From: Bacteroidota bacterium
Lineage (GTDB): Bacteria; Bacteroidota; Ignavibacteria; UBA10030; BY39
Assembly (NCBI GenBank): GCA_018830765.1
Contig: JAHJRJ010000143.1
Location: 1 to 14,230 of the forward strand
Direction of reading: 5' to 3'
DNA length: 14,230 nt
Shown here: positions 1 through 7,790 of the stretch, one piece after another
Numbering within the stretch: position 1 is the stretch's first letter
Layout: every line of letters begins with the position of its first letter
Notes under the pieces: model-generated
Told to the model about the DNA's origin: nothing
The model's input: the letters and a program-made list of their open reading frames with translations, nothing else
The model's database searches: none
Program-made: the position numbers and the translations under genes

Positions 1-825
1 ACCGAACCGAACGAGTATTCACTTAGAATAATTGATTTACTCTGTCCAATTGGTAAAGGACAGCGAGCTTTAATTGTCGCTCCGCCCAAAGCAGGGAAAA
101 CAATCCTGCTTAAACAAATAGCGAAATCAATCGTTACCAACCAACCCGATATTTCGTTGATATTGCTGCTGGTTGATGAAAGACCCGAAGAGGTAACAGA
201 TTTCCGGCGTTCAGTAAATGCCAAAGTGTTTGCAAGCTCAAGCGACAGCAGCAGAGAAAGCCACGTCCGAATTGCATCGCTTGTTTTAGATTATGCAAAA
301 TGTGAAGTCGAAACTGGTAAGAACGTAGTTCTGTTGATAGATTCGTTGACAAAGATGGGCAGAGCATTTAATGCTGTTCAACCGGGCAGTGGACGCACTA
401 TGTCTGGCGGCGTAGATATACGTGCATTGGAAATACCCAAGAAAATTTTCGGTGCGGCTCGAGCACTCGAAGATGGTGGATCGCTTACCATCATCGCAAC
501 GATCCTCGTTGATACAAATTCGAGAATGGACGAGTTGATTTTTCAGGAATTTAAAGGCACGGGAAATATGGAGCTTGTGCTGAACCGCGAATTGGCAAAC
601 CACCGTATCTTTCCGGCGATTAATATTCAAGAATCGGGAACACGACGGGAGGAACTGCTGTTCGGTCGGCATACGGATAAACATTACGAGTTAAGACGTC
701 TGGTAAATAACCTTAAACCTAAGGAAGCGATGCTCACTATAATAAAACTGTTGGATATGTATCCTACAAACCGTAAATTGTTATCAAAAATTTCACAAAC
801 AAATTTAGATGATAATGAAAACTAA
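1..825 (+). CDS. rho: Transcription termination factor Rho, 3' part (5' end outside window)
   Basis: This is the ATPase domain of Rho, the hexameric RNA helicase that ends transcription of untranslated RNA. The frame is open from base 1 and encodes 274 residues to a TAA stop. About 150 N-terminal residues (the RNA-binding cold-shock-like domain) lie before the window, judged against the ~420-residue E. coli protein. Visible motifs, numbered from the first codon: Walker A APPKAGKT at 27-34, DERPEEV at 59-65, a Walker B-type VVLLIDSL at 109-116, SGGVD in the Q-loop/R-loop region, and GTGNMEL followed by NRELANHRIFPA, which carries the conserved arginines of the subunit interface. The segment after Walker B reads SLTK, where SLTR or SITR is usual; this is a conservative change. 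The last 17 bases overlap the next gene. The match to Rho is essentially unambiguous. Confidence 0.97.
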   Translation, partial: TEPNEYSLRIIDLLCPIGKGQRALIVAPPKAGKTILLKQIAKSIVTNQPDISLILLLVDERPEEVTDFRRSVNAKVFASSSDSSRESHVRIASLVLDYAKCEVETGKNVVLLIDSLTKMGRAFNAVQPGSGRTMSGGVDIRALEIPKKIFGAARALEDGGSLTIIATILVDTNSRMDELIFQEFKGTGNMELVLNRELANHRIFPAINIQESGTRREELLFGRHTDKHYELRRLVNNLKPKEAMLTIIKLLDMYPTNRKLLSKISQTNLDDNEN

Positions 826-1682
826 ATTGTTAACTAACGGTGAGTTGTATATTTCTACTCCAAATATTTTTGATTTTTGGCGAACTGTTTACAGTCACGG
901 CTGGTGTGCTCTAAAACCATTTGTCGTTGATAAAGAAAAATTAGTTCTCAAAAGGTTGTTTGCTACCCGAAGCGGCGAACCTGTTTATTGTTATTTGAAT
1001 GACACAAACAAGGGAAGTATCAAAGTTGAATATCAAGCCGAATACAAATTACATCAATACGAAAAATTTGATTTAATAGATCAAATTGCAAAAGTTTTCC
1101 GGCTCGATGAGGATTTGACAGGATTCTATACTGAGGCAAAAAGATGTGCGATTCAATTGCAGTTGGGTTTTGACTGAAGTAATGGTTAATAATTTGACTT
1201 CAAAATTAGGCAAAAAATTTTCAGTAAAACAGAAGGATGGTAACCATTTGGATGTTTATTCTTTTCCGACCCCGCGCGCGATTGCTTCAGTCAATGAGAA
1301 ATATTTAAGAAGGGAAATCCGAGCTGGATACCGTGCACCCTATTTGCTCGAGCTTGCCAATCGAATCGAGAGCGGCGGTTTGAATTTAGAGTCGTGGAAG
1401 CAGTAAGAATTGACAACAGATGAACTTTTTAGAAAAGTAAGCGAGATAAAAGTAGTGGGACCGTATGCCGCAGGAAATCTTTTAAAGCTCTTGGGGCATT
1501 ACGATTATTTAGCTATCGATAGCTGGTGCAGGATGAAGTTTTTCGAGTTACATAAAGGCGGCAGGAAGGTTTCGGATAAAACGATAGAAAAATTTTATGA
1601 AAAATATGGAGAATGGCGAGGGCTGTTTTTCTGGTTGGATGTAACAAAGGATTGGTACAAGCACCAATATAAGCTCAGCTAA
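809..1682 (+). pseudogene. Broken HhH-GPD DNA glycosylase (3-methyladenine glycosylase-like)
   Basis: A base-excision-repair glycosylase gene is present in pieces. Piece 1 (809-1177) starts at an ATG overlapping the rho end and carries FDFWRTVYSHGWCALKPF. Piece 2 continues in the next frame from about 1146 with FNCSWVLTEVMV and IRAGYRAPYLLELA, then meets an in-frame TAA at 1404-1406. Piece 3, in the same frame, runs 1407-1682 and holds the helix-hairpin-helix VVGPYAAGNLLKLLG, then YLAIDSW, whose Asp fits the catalytic position. No lysine stands at the bifunctional-glycosylase position, so the ancestor was probably a monofunctional, AlkA-like enzyme. From memory of the family, about 25-30 residues usually lie between the FYTEAKR-type region and the NCSW segment, and these appear deleted at about 1142-1150. 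The pieces line up in family order, so this reads as one decayed gene rather than three small ones. Substrate is not determinable. Confidence 0.8.
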
Positions 1683-1740
1683 AAAATATTTTACTACTAA
1701 AAACACTCAAAGGTGCAATGCTCGATCTTTTTTCTCATGT

Positions 1741-1783
1741 AAAATAAAAAAGGCGACCGGCATTCAAACTTCTACCGATCGCC
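1741..1783 (-). terminator. Intrinsic terminator of the DUF6600-type gene
   Basis: A 9-bp stem pairs 1752-1760 (GGCGACCGG) with 1775-1783 (CCGATCGCC), with one mismatch and a 14-base loop. On the minus strand the stem is followed directly by a T-rich run (complement of 1741-1751, TTTTTTATTTT). It lies 37 bases past the stop codon of the minus-strand gene ending at 1820, as expected for a Rho-independent terminator. In the plus direction the stem lacks a following T run. Confidence 0.7.
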
Positions 1784-1819
1784 CTTCATTCAGGAGGGGT
1801 TTTCCTTAATCAACAATAA

Positions 1820-2968
1820 CTAATCTCTATTTCTCTGCCTTTCTCTTGTGCTACCTTCTCGTCTTCCTTCGTCTTTCGGTTTTTCTTGCTGCCGAGGTTC
1901 ATCTCTATATTCACGAGGTTTTACGTGTTCTTTTCTAATCTCAATTTCACGTTCACGCCTTTCGGGCTTATATTCCGGCTTTCTTTCCTGTTCACGACTC
2001 TTCCTTTCTTCACGGTATTCGGGTCGGCGTTTTTGACTATCTTTTCTTATTTCCGGTTTTTGCTCTTCAAGTCTATATCTCTCCGAATGTTTGCGTTGTT
2101 CTATTTTTTTCTCATCCTGTCTCTGTTCGTCGCGATATATCTCGCGTTCTATCTTATCCATATCGAGAGAAATTTTCTTATCGGGCCGACGTGCTTCTAT
2201 CCTCTCAGGTCGCAAGCGTTCAACATCCGAATCCGTCGGACGGTAAACTTCGATTCTCGGACGGTCGCCTTCTCGAACGATACGTTCCGTTTGTCTGTCG
2301 CGAGTCTCAATTATTTCCGCGGTTCGTATTCGCTCGCCGCTTCTTCTTTCGACAAACTCTTTATCGATCCCACGATTAATAATTCTATTGTTGTCGTATT
2401 CATAATCCGTTCTGTATCGTGTGTTGCCAAAAAATCGCCTCGAACTTTCTACTGATACATAATAATCAACTACACGTGGACTGCAGAAATATCTATAACG
2501 AACAAACGACCAATAGTGTACGGGTGCATGCCATCGTGTGGTAAAATGAATTCCTACACTAATTCTAAATGTAGCGTAAGGTGGGAGCGGTGCCCAACCG
2601 ATATAATCGTCGTTGTATCTCCATTCTACCCATGCGGGTGCCCATTCGTGGCCGGGTATCCAAATCCATCCGTAATAATCGTCGTAGTACCATCTGCCGT
2701 AGTGAAATGTTGCCCAACCGAAAGGTTCGTACGAAACCCAGTACCAGCCGGAACTCGTCCATGCCCATCTGCCATTTGTGTAAGGTCGCCAGCCGTGCCG
2801 CACGTATATAGGTCGCCAAGCGTAAAAATCCGGCTCCAGTTCTATCCACTCACCATATGGTGCGAGTGAACTGTAAAAAACCCCGAATGAACCTGTGACG
2901 CGGGCTTGAGCGTTTGTCGAAGCCGACATCAAAATTATTATTGCCGTTATAAAAAGTATTTTTTTCAT
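1820..2968 (-). CDS. Secreted Trp/Tyr-rich DUF6600-type protein with highly charged C-terminal tail
   Basis: The 382-residue product starts with a signal peptide (MKKILFITAIIILMSASTNAQA), so it is exported. Residues about 30-165 are a run of short Trp/Tyr/Gly units such as GWRPYTNGRWAWTSSGWYW, FGWATFHYGRWYYDDYYGW and YIGWAPLPPY, which I recognise as the DUF6600 type found in Bacteroidota and other Gram-negatives. No biochemical role is established for it as far as I know. The last ~130 residues are about 64% charged (Arg, Lys, Glu, Asp) with loose repeats built on PEYR, PEYK and REYR; this tail is probably disordered. The start is supported by AAGGTGA 5 bases upstream of the ATG, and the stop is TAG. 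It is transcribed alone, divergent from the DUF5916 remnant and followed by a terminator. Periplasmic or cell-envelope location is inferred. Confidence 0.85.
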   Translation of the reverse strand: MKKILFITAIIILMSASTNAQARVTGSFGVFYSSLAPYGEWIELEPDFYAWRPIYVRHGWRPYTNGRWAWTSSGWYWVSYEPFGWATFHYGRWYYDDYYGWIWIPGHEWAPAWVEWRYNDDYIGWAPLPPYATFRISVGIHFTTRWHAPVHYWSFVRYRYFCSPRVVDYYVSVESSRRFFGNTRYRTDYEYDNNRIINRGIDKEFVERRSGERIRTAEIIETRDRQTERIVREGDRPRIEVYRPTDSDVERLRPERIEARRPDKKISLDMDKIEREIYRDEQRQDEKKIEQRKHSERYRLEEQKPEIRKDSQKRRPEYREERKSREQERKPEYKPERREREIEIRKEHVKPREYRDEPRQQEKPKDEGRREGSTRERQRNRD

Positions 2969-3096
2969 TGTATCACCTTATCGTTTATGATTCTATTTCT
3001 AATTGCTCAATCACTGTGCCACAGAAAATCCTTGTAAAATTGGCTGAAATTCAATTAATATACTCCTCTAATTGTCCTATTTTCTCTTCAATATGT

Positions 3097-3494
3097 AATA
3101 ACAACAAAACAATTCGAACAGTAAAGGTTGAACAGACGCCTTTGATAGAGGGGTATTTGAATGAAGAGTGGGGAATTAATTTTATAAGAGTGATTAGCAG
3201 GAAAAACGAAAGAGCCATTTGGTGCCGATCAAGAGAAGTGAGTTATGCCGTTCGATACTGCCAAACAAAGTTTTGAACCGCCTAAAGCTTACAACCCACG
3301 TAAATCCTGATTTCAGTCAAGTCGAAGCCGACCCCACCGTTTTAAACTTAACAACTTTCGAAACATTCTTTCCTGAAAGGCGACCCTTTTTTATAGAAGG
3401 CACGTAGATTTTACGATTTACAACATTCGGACAACAGTTCGATCCGGGTTTGTTCTCTACACGAAGAATCGGCAGGGCGATTTCGGATTTCTGA
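3097..3494 (+). pseudogene. Remnant of a DUF5916-family (CBM9-like plus outer-membrane barrel) gene
   Basis: Scraps of a DUF5916 protein follow one another in the right order but across frames. In frame 1, NKTIRTVKVEQ and LIEGYLNE (about 3103-3165) resemble the N-terminal carbohydrate-binding-like domain. This runs straight into WGINFIRVISRKNERAIW (3169-3222), which belongs well downstream in intact members. In frame 3, from about 3258, LKLTTHVNPDFSQVEADP, LNLTTFETFFPERRPFFIEG and, after an in-frame TAG at 3405-3407, ILRFTTFGQQFDPGLFSTRRIGRA continue the match to a TGA at 3492-3494. The TAG fits a CAG (Gln) codon hit by one transition. Intact members have roughly 700-900 residues, so most of the gene is gone. 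The stretch 3049-3096 may be a decayed signal peptide. Family match is from memory but several motifs agree. Confidence 0.75.
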
Positions 3495-3501
3495 TTATTA
3501 T

Positions 3502-4305
3502 TTATTTATTTTTTATGTTCTCCAGTAAAGTTTTCGCTTCTCCTCTAAATTTGTCGTCGTCTTCATCTTTGGTCGGAAGCACTTCTATAGTCTTTAAGTG
3601 TTCGCGGGCTTTGGAATAATTTTCCATATCGACATAAGCTCGTGAGGCATCTAATCTGTACATAATAAAATCGGGTCGTAGAGAAATTGATTTCTCGTAA
3701 TTTTTTATCGCGTCTTCTTGGTTTGCCCAACTCAGCCCTAAGGGCCAACGAACTATTTTACTTTTTTCACTCACCTTCGCATGCGTACGTCCAAAAACAT
3801 AGTATGCGGTTGCGTTATTAGGGTCAAGCAGAATCGCTTTTTCTAAATCGGCTTTTGTTTGTTTAACAAGTCCAACATTATCCCAAATACCTTTGAAAAG
3901 TGCAATACGTCCGTTTGCTATCGCACGGCGGGTAAAACCCATAGACCCGTTCGGGTTTACTATTACCGCACTGTCGGCATACGCATACGCTTTTTTATAG
4001 ATTTGTTCCTGCTGGATCTTCTCCGCGTCGGTTGAGGAAGGTAGGTGTTCTCCGATGTCTACATAAGACCGGCTTACTTTCCACAGTGCTTCGTAATTTT
4101 GGGGGTCTAATTTGAGAGTTTCTAAATATTTTTCCAAAGCTTTTTCGTTCTCAAATGTTTCTTCAGCGAAAGTGTCACCTTCCGTTAGAAGAGTTGTAAC
4201 TTTTTGATTGAGTTCTTGGGAATAAATTTGGAAAGACAGGATAAATACAAACGCTAGAATACTAAAAAAAGAACGAGATAATAAATTAGAAATTGGATAC
4301 TTCAT
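3502..4305 (-). CDS. Secreted tetratricopeptide-repeat protein
   Basis: The product is about 267 residues. An N-terminal hydrophobic segment (FFSILAFVFILSFQIYSQ) looks like a signal peptide or membrane anchor, so the rest should lie in the periplasm. TPR-like helical pairs follow: ALEKYLETLKLDPQNYEALW, then KAYAYADSAVIVNPNG, DLEKAILLDPNNATAYYVFG, and AIKNYEKSISLRPDFIMYRL with SKAREHLKTIE at the end. The spacing and the ANGRIALFKG segment recall the bacterial TPR proteins often annotated as 'regulator of microtubule dynamics'; that name should not be taken as function. An ATG also exists at 4311, but AGAGG would then abut it, so the ATG at 4305, six bases from AGAGG, is preferred. It is last in the etfB-etfA-nuclease-TPR run, 38 bases after the nuclease gene. 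It is a probable protein-protein scaffold; partner unknown. Confidence 0.8.
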   Translation of the reverse strand: MKYPISNLLSRSFFSILAFVFILSFQIYSQELNQKVTTLLTEGDTFAEETFENEKALEKYLETLKLDPQNYEALWKVSRSYVDIGEHLPSSTDAEKIQQEQIYKKAYAYADSAVIVNPNGSMGFTRRAIANGRIALFKGIWDNVGLVKQTKADLEKAILLDPNNATAYYVFGRTHAKVSEKSKIVRWPLGLSWANQEDAIKNYEKSISLRPDFIMYRLDASRAYVDMENYSKAREHLKTIEVLPTKDEDDDKFRGEAKTLLENIKNK

Positions 4306-4311
4306 TTTCAT

Positions 4312-4316
4312 CCTCT
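4312..4316 (-). promoter_or_regulatory. Ribosome binding site deciding the TPR gene start
   Basis: AGAGG on the minus strand sits directly against the ATG at 4311 but six bases from the ATG at 4305. This makes the downstream ATG the likely start. Confidence 0.5.
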
Positions 4317-4343
4317 AGTAATTGTTGATGTTTATGATTTTTA

Positions 4344-4913
4344 CTAATCACTTATTTCAAGCTTTCTGATTTCGTCTCGTAATTTTGAAGCTGCTTCATA
4401 ATCTTCCCTTTCGATTGCTTCTTTAAGTCGTAACCGAAGGTTTTCTAATCGCTTACCTTTATCGTTGGGTATCTTTTCTGAGGCGGAGAGCGGCTTGTTT
4501 TCAAATTCGGATTCGGGGATAAAAGCTGCTTCTTGCATAACTTTTTCAGCAACGTATATCGCTATTCCACCGCGCACTGCCAATGCAATTGCATCGCTCG
4601 GCCGCGAATCAATTTGTTGACCGTCGAGTGTTATTGTTGCGTAAAAAGTACCTTCTCTCAAATCACTTATCGTTACTTCTACTATTTCATAACCCAATGT
4701 ATCTATAATATTTTTTAACAAGTCGTGAGTTAGCGGACGAGGTGGTTTTATCCCTTCCATCTCCAGAGCAATAGATTGTGCCTCGAATGCTCCAATAATA
4801 ATCGGCAACTGGCGATCTCCGTCAACTTCTTTCAATAATAGAGCGTAAGCACCTCCACTCGAGGGGCTTGTTGTAAGACCAATAATATCAACTTGTACTT
4901 TTTCGAGTTCCAT
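4344..4913 (-). CDS. Bifunctional nuclease (BFN/DUF151) domain protein with C-terminal UVR motif
   Basis: The protein has 189 residues and two parts. Residues 1-135 are a BFN (DUF151) domain, with LPIIIGAFEAQSIALEMEG at 36-54, RPLTHDLL at 59-66 and DSRPSDAIALAVR at 102-114. Members of this family have been reported to show DNase and RNase activity, but the cellular role in bacteria is poorly defined. Residues about 154-186 form a UVR (UvrB/UvrC-type) helical hairpin, LRLRLKEAIEREDYEAASKL, a protein-protein interaction module also seen in UvrB, McsA and ClpC. The two-part BFN-UVR layout is common in Bacteroidota and Chlorobi. The start codon is ATG with no clear Shine-Dalgarno; it lies 19 bases after etfA, so it is probably co-transcribed and translated from the etf message. 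The stop is TAG. Confidence 0.92.
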   Translation of the reverse strand: MELEKVQVDIIGLTTSPSSGGAYALLLKEVDGDRQLPIIIGAFEAQSIALEMEGIKPPRPLTHDLLKNIIDTLGYEIVEVTISDLREGTFYATITLDGQQIDSRPSDAIALAVRGGIAIYVAEKVMQEAAFIPESEFENKPLSASEKIPNDKGKRLENLRLRLKEAIEREDYEAASKLRDEIRKLEISD

Positions 4914-4932
4914 CTATTCGTTGTTCAAATTT

Positions 4933-5907
4933 TTACTTACTTAATAAATCTTTAATTTCTTGAGTCAATAACGGAAGCGTTTCTATCGCATCTGCCACTA
5001 TTCCATAATCCGCAACTTGAAATATCGGCGCATCTTTATCTTTATTTATCGCGACGATACATTTTGATGACGACATACCAGCTAAATGCTGTATTGCGCC
5101 CGAGATACCGCATGCAATGTATAAATTAGGTGCAACGGTTTTACCCGTTTGACCGACCTGCTCGTCGTGCGGGCGCCAATTCGAATCAACAACTGCGCGT
5201 GAAGCGCCGACTCCCGCGCCAAGTACATCGGCTAAACCTTCTATCAGTTTGAAATTTTCAGGAGCTTTCATTCCTCTTCCACCAGAAACGATTATGCTCG
5301 CTTCGGTAACATCAGGTCTACTGACGGCAACTTTCGTCTCGACGGCTTTAGCAGCAAAATCCGCTTTGTCCAATTCAACTGAAACTTTTTCAACATTAGC
5401 ACGACTACCGTTACTCGATCCGGCAGTAAATACATTCGGTCTAAGTGTAAAAATTTTGAAGTCGCTGAGGATTTTAACCTCGCTGATTACTTTTCCCGCG
5501 AATATCGGTCTGGCTGCAACAATTTCTCCATTCTCTACTTTTAAAGAGACACAATCTGCCGCAACTCCCGCATCGAGTTTTACCGATACTCTCGGTGCTA
5601 AATCTTTACCCAATTGCGAAGCTGGAAAAAATATAACAGACACATTTTCTTTCTTCGCAACCTCGGCAACTATCTTAGTGTACGCTGTGGTAGAATAATA
5701 CATAAGCCGCGGGTCGTCTACAACGACGACTCTCGTAGCTCCGAAACCGCCAAGTTCGGCTGACATCTGCTCGATTCCGCTTCCTACTACTAAAGTTACA
5801 AGTTCGGCGTTAAGCTTCTCGGCAATTTCGCGAGCTGCTTTCGTTACCTCGAAAGCTGTCTTTTTAAATTTTCCTTCCCTCTGTTCTGCAAATGCTAATA
5901 TTTTCAT
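4933..5907 (-). CDS. etfA: Electron transfer flavoprotein subunit alpha
   Basis: EtfA carries the FAD of the electron transfer flavoprotein and with EtfB passes electrons from dehydrogenases (typically acyl-CoA dehydrogenases) to a quinone oxidoreductase or another acceptor. The chosen start, MKILAFAEQ at 5907, gives 324 residues, normal for the family. An upstream in-frame start at 6003 would add 33 residues of unrelated sequence that overlap etfB, and was not used. The N-terminal domain covers about 1-190. The C-terminal FAD domain shows SGGRGM at 208-213, QVGQTGKTVAP at 250-260, ACGISGAIQHLAGM at 265-278 and AINKDKDAPIF at 287-297. It begins 28 bases after the etfB stop, with no strong Shine-Dalgarno, so translation probably depends on etfB. 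Whether the ETF is bifurcating cannot be settled from this sequence by eye. Confidence 0.96.
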   Translation of the reverse strand: MKILAFAEQREGKFKKTAFEVTKAAREIAEKLNAELVTLVVGSGIEQMSAELGGFGATRVVVVDDPRLMYYSTTAYTKIVAEVAKKENVSVIFFPASQLGKDLAPRVSVKLDAGVAADCVSLKVENGEIVAARPIFAGKVISEVKILSDFKIFTLRPNVFTAGSSNGSRANVEKVSVELDKADFAAKAVETKVAVSRPDVTEASIIVSGGRGMKAPENFKLIEGLADVLGAGVGASRAVVDSNWRPHDEQVGQTGKTVAPNLYIACGISGAIQHLAGMSSSKCIVAINKDKDAPIFQVADYGIVADAIETLPLLTQEIKDLLSK

Positions 5908-5935
5908 ACTTTTTTTCCGATATAATTTGAAAACT

Positions 5936-6682
5936 CTATATGATTTTTGCCTCTTCGTGTAATAATCGAACCAACTCTTTCGCTGCTGTGGGTTCTGTAC
6001 CAACTATCTTCCCCGTACCTTTTGAAGCAGGCAGCCGCAAGGATACAATCTCAACTTTCTTTGAATTGCTTATTACTGGCTTCTCTTCGATGAGTTTGGT
6101 TTTAGCAGCCATAATTCCTTTTAAGGACGGATATCGTGGTTCGCATAATCCTTTTTGCACACTCAAAACAACCGGAAGCCGGCTCTCTACTTTTTCGTGC
6201 CCTCCCTCTATTTCTCTTTCGCATACAACTTGATTGTTCTCAATCTCCAATTTAACAACAACAGATACTGAGGGAAGATTAAGCATTTCTGCAACCAACC
6301 CAGGTAGTTGTGAGTTATCAAAGTCAATCGATTGTTTGCCGAATAAAATAATGTCGGAATTAATTTCTTTTAAGTTGTCTGATAGAGCTTTTGCAACCGA
6401 AAATGAGTCACGGTCGGATTCATCCTTAAGTAATATCGCTTTATCAGCACCCATCGCAAGAGTTTTACGGAGTGTCTCTTTATTCGATTCGCCGCCTAAT
6501 GAAATTGCGATAACCTCACCGCCGAACTTTTCCTTCAAGCGTAATCCTTGTTCAACAGCTATCTCATCATACGGATTAAGAATGTAGGTGATTCCAGATT
6601 TATCGATACCTTTACCGTCAGCGCCAATTTTAATTCTTGCCTCGGTATCGGGAACATGGTTTACGCATACTACTATCTTCAT
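5936..6682 (-). CDS. etfB: Electron transfer flavoprotein subunit beta
   Basis: The 248-residue protein is a full-length EtfB, partner of EtfA in a cytoplasmic heterodimer that shuttles electrons from flavin dehydrogenases. It starts MKIVVCVNHVPDTEA, with NPYDE at 36-40, LAMGAD at 76-81, GKQSIDFDNSQLP at 115-127 in the nucleotide-binding region, and the family signature EPRYPSLKGIMAAKTK at 181-196. The ATG is preceded by GGAG with 7 bases between, a convincing ribosome site. It is the first gene of the minus-strand run etfB - etfA - BFN nuclease - TPR, and divergent from fbp across 93 bases that should hold both promoters. Confidence 0.96.
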   Translation of the reverse strand: MKIVVCVNHVPDTEARIKIGADGKGIDKSGITYILNPYDEIAVEQGLRLKEKFGGEVIAISLGGESNKETLRKTLAMGADKAILLKDESDRDSFSVAKALSDNLKEINSDIILFGKQSIDFDNSQLPGLVAEMLNLPSVSVVVKLEIENNQVVCEREIEGGHEKVESRLPVVLSVQKGLCEPRYPSLKGIMAAKTKLIEEKPVISNSKKVEIVSLRLPASKGTGKIVGTEPTAAKELVRLLHEEAKII

Positions 6683-6709
6683 TTGAACTCCTTCGATAAT
6701 TTCGATTAC

Positions 6710-6739
6710 AATATAGAGAGAAATGGAAAAAAAGGCAAA
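6710..6739 (-). promoter_or_regulatory. Candidate sigma-A-type promoter for the etfB operon
   Basis: On the minus strand TTTGCC (6739-6734) and TATATT (6715-6710) are separated by 18 bases and lie 27 bases upstream of the etfB ATG. The -10 box is good and the -35 box is weak. The region is AT-rich, so a chance match is possible. Confidence 0.35.
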
Positions 6740-6775
6740 CCTTGCATCTTAGTATTCAGTTTCATAAATTAGATT

Positions 6776-7786
6776 ATGATTACAAAACCCAAATTCATGA
6801 CCCTGGAGAGATTTATTCGAGAACAGGAAGAGTCGTTTCCAAAAGCTACTGGAGAATTTACAGCCGTTTTATTCGGAATGACATTAGCAGCCAAGCTTGT
6901 TTGGCGCGAGGTGAGTAAAGCTGGACTTGTGAATATTCTCGGCACAACAGAACAAATAAATTTTACAGGCGATATTCTGAAAAAGTTAGACCTGTTTGCC
7001 GATGAAACTCTCTACAAAACAATGTATTACAGCGGGCACCTATGCGCAATGGCATCGGAAGAGAGCAAAGGCTTAATTCAGATACCCGACAAGTATATTG
7101 GCGGAAAGTACGTTCTTATCTATGACCCGCTGGACGGTTCTTCGAACATCGACGCTAATATTACCATCGGCACAATTTTTAGTATGTTTAAACGTGTCAC
7201 AGATTCAGGGCACGGCACCCTGGAAGATTGCCTACAACCGGGATACAGGCAGGTCGCAGCCGGTTATATAATATACGGTACGAGCACAATGTTCGTCTAC
7301 ACGACCGGACAAGGCGTGCACGGATTTACGCTCGACCCCTCCGTCGGCGAATTTCTGCTATCACACGAGAACATCCGGATTCCTCAACGAGGTAAAACTT
7401 ACAGCGTTAATGAGGGAAATTTTAATTTGTGGGACGACAGGATAAAGAAGTACATTCAATATCTTAAAGAAATTAACGGCAAACCAGACCATCCACACTC
7501 GCTTAGATATATCGGTACGATGGTGGGAGATATTCACCGAACATTACTTTATGGGGGGATATTTATGTATCCCGCGGACAAGAAAAATCCGAACGGTAAA
7601 CTCAGGTTAATGTATGAATGCAACCCGATGGCTTTCGTTGTCGAACAAGCCGGCGGTAAGGCCAGCAATGGTTTTCAGCGAATTCTTGATATTAAACCCA
7701 CTTCCTTGCACCAACAAATTCCTATCTTCATAGGAAGCCCGGTTAATGTTACACTTTGCGAAGAATTTTTATCCGGTAAACGTTAA
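6776..7786 (+). CDS. fbp: Fructose-1,6-bisphosphatase, class I
   Basis: This cytoplasmic enzyme removes the 1-phosphate from fructose 1,6-bisphosphate to give fructose 6-phosphate, the committed step of gluconeogenesis, and needs divalent metal. The 336-residue length is normal. Metal-binding acidic residues are present: the MASEE loop at 92-96 and DPLDGSSN at 117-124. The class I active-site signature GKLRLMYECNPMA is intact near residues 276-288, and the substrate-binding region includes RYIGTMVGDIHR. The N-terminal TLERFIREQEESFP matches the family start, so the ATG at 6776 (or possibly the in-frame ATG at 6797) is reasonable although no Shine-Dalgarno is visible. It heads the run fbp - ABC ATPase - leucine dehydrogenase - nusB - transporter, and the next gene begins 4 bases after its stop. 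Confidence 0.97.
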   Translation: MITKPKFMTLERFIREQEESFPKATGEFTAVLFGMTLAAKLVWREVSKAGLVNILGTTEQINFTGDILKKLDLFADETLYKTMYYSGHLCAMASEESKGLIQIPDKYIGGKYVLIYDPLDGSSNIDANITIGTIFSMFKRVTDSGHGTLEDCLQPGYRQVAAGYIIYGTSTMFVYTTGQGVHGFTLDPSVGEFLLSHENIRIPQRGKTYSVNEGNFNLWDDRIKKYIQYLKEINGKPDHPHSLRYIGTMVGDIHRTLLYGGIFMYPADKKNPNGKLRLMYECNPMAFVVEQAGGKASNGFQRILDIKPTSLHQQIPIFIGSPVNVTLCEEFLSGKR

Positions 7787-7790
7787 TTAA

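Noticed and set aside
1886..2455. A long plus-strand reading frame (189 codons) opposite the DUF6600-type gene, and similar frames at 2516-2869
   Set aside because: They lie wholly antisense to a well-supported gene. Their openness follows from its biased codon content (Arg, Glu, Trp, Tyr), and no ribosome site or recognisable motif is present.
2969..3048. A promoter for the DUF6600-type gene (TTGAGC with TAAACG at 17-base spacing on the minus strand)
   Set aside because: Both boxes match the consensus poorly in AT-rich DNA, so a chance match is as likely.
2968..3276. A 102-codon plus-strand reading frame as a real small gene
   Set aside because: Its start overlaps the DUF6600 start region, and its second half consists of displaced DUF5916 fragments. 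It is better explained as part of a remnant.
5249..5698. A 149-codon plus-strand reading frame opposite etfA
   Set aside because: It is antisense to a conserved gene with all EtfA motifs, and its translation is low-complexity Ser/Thr/Ala/Leu without family resemblance.
5908..6003. An N-terminal extension of EtfA from an upstream in-frame start
   Set aside because: The extra residues overlap the etfB coding end and do not resemble EtfA. The family start MKILAFAEQ is at 5907.
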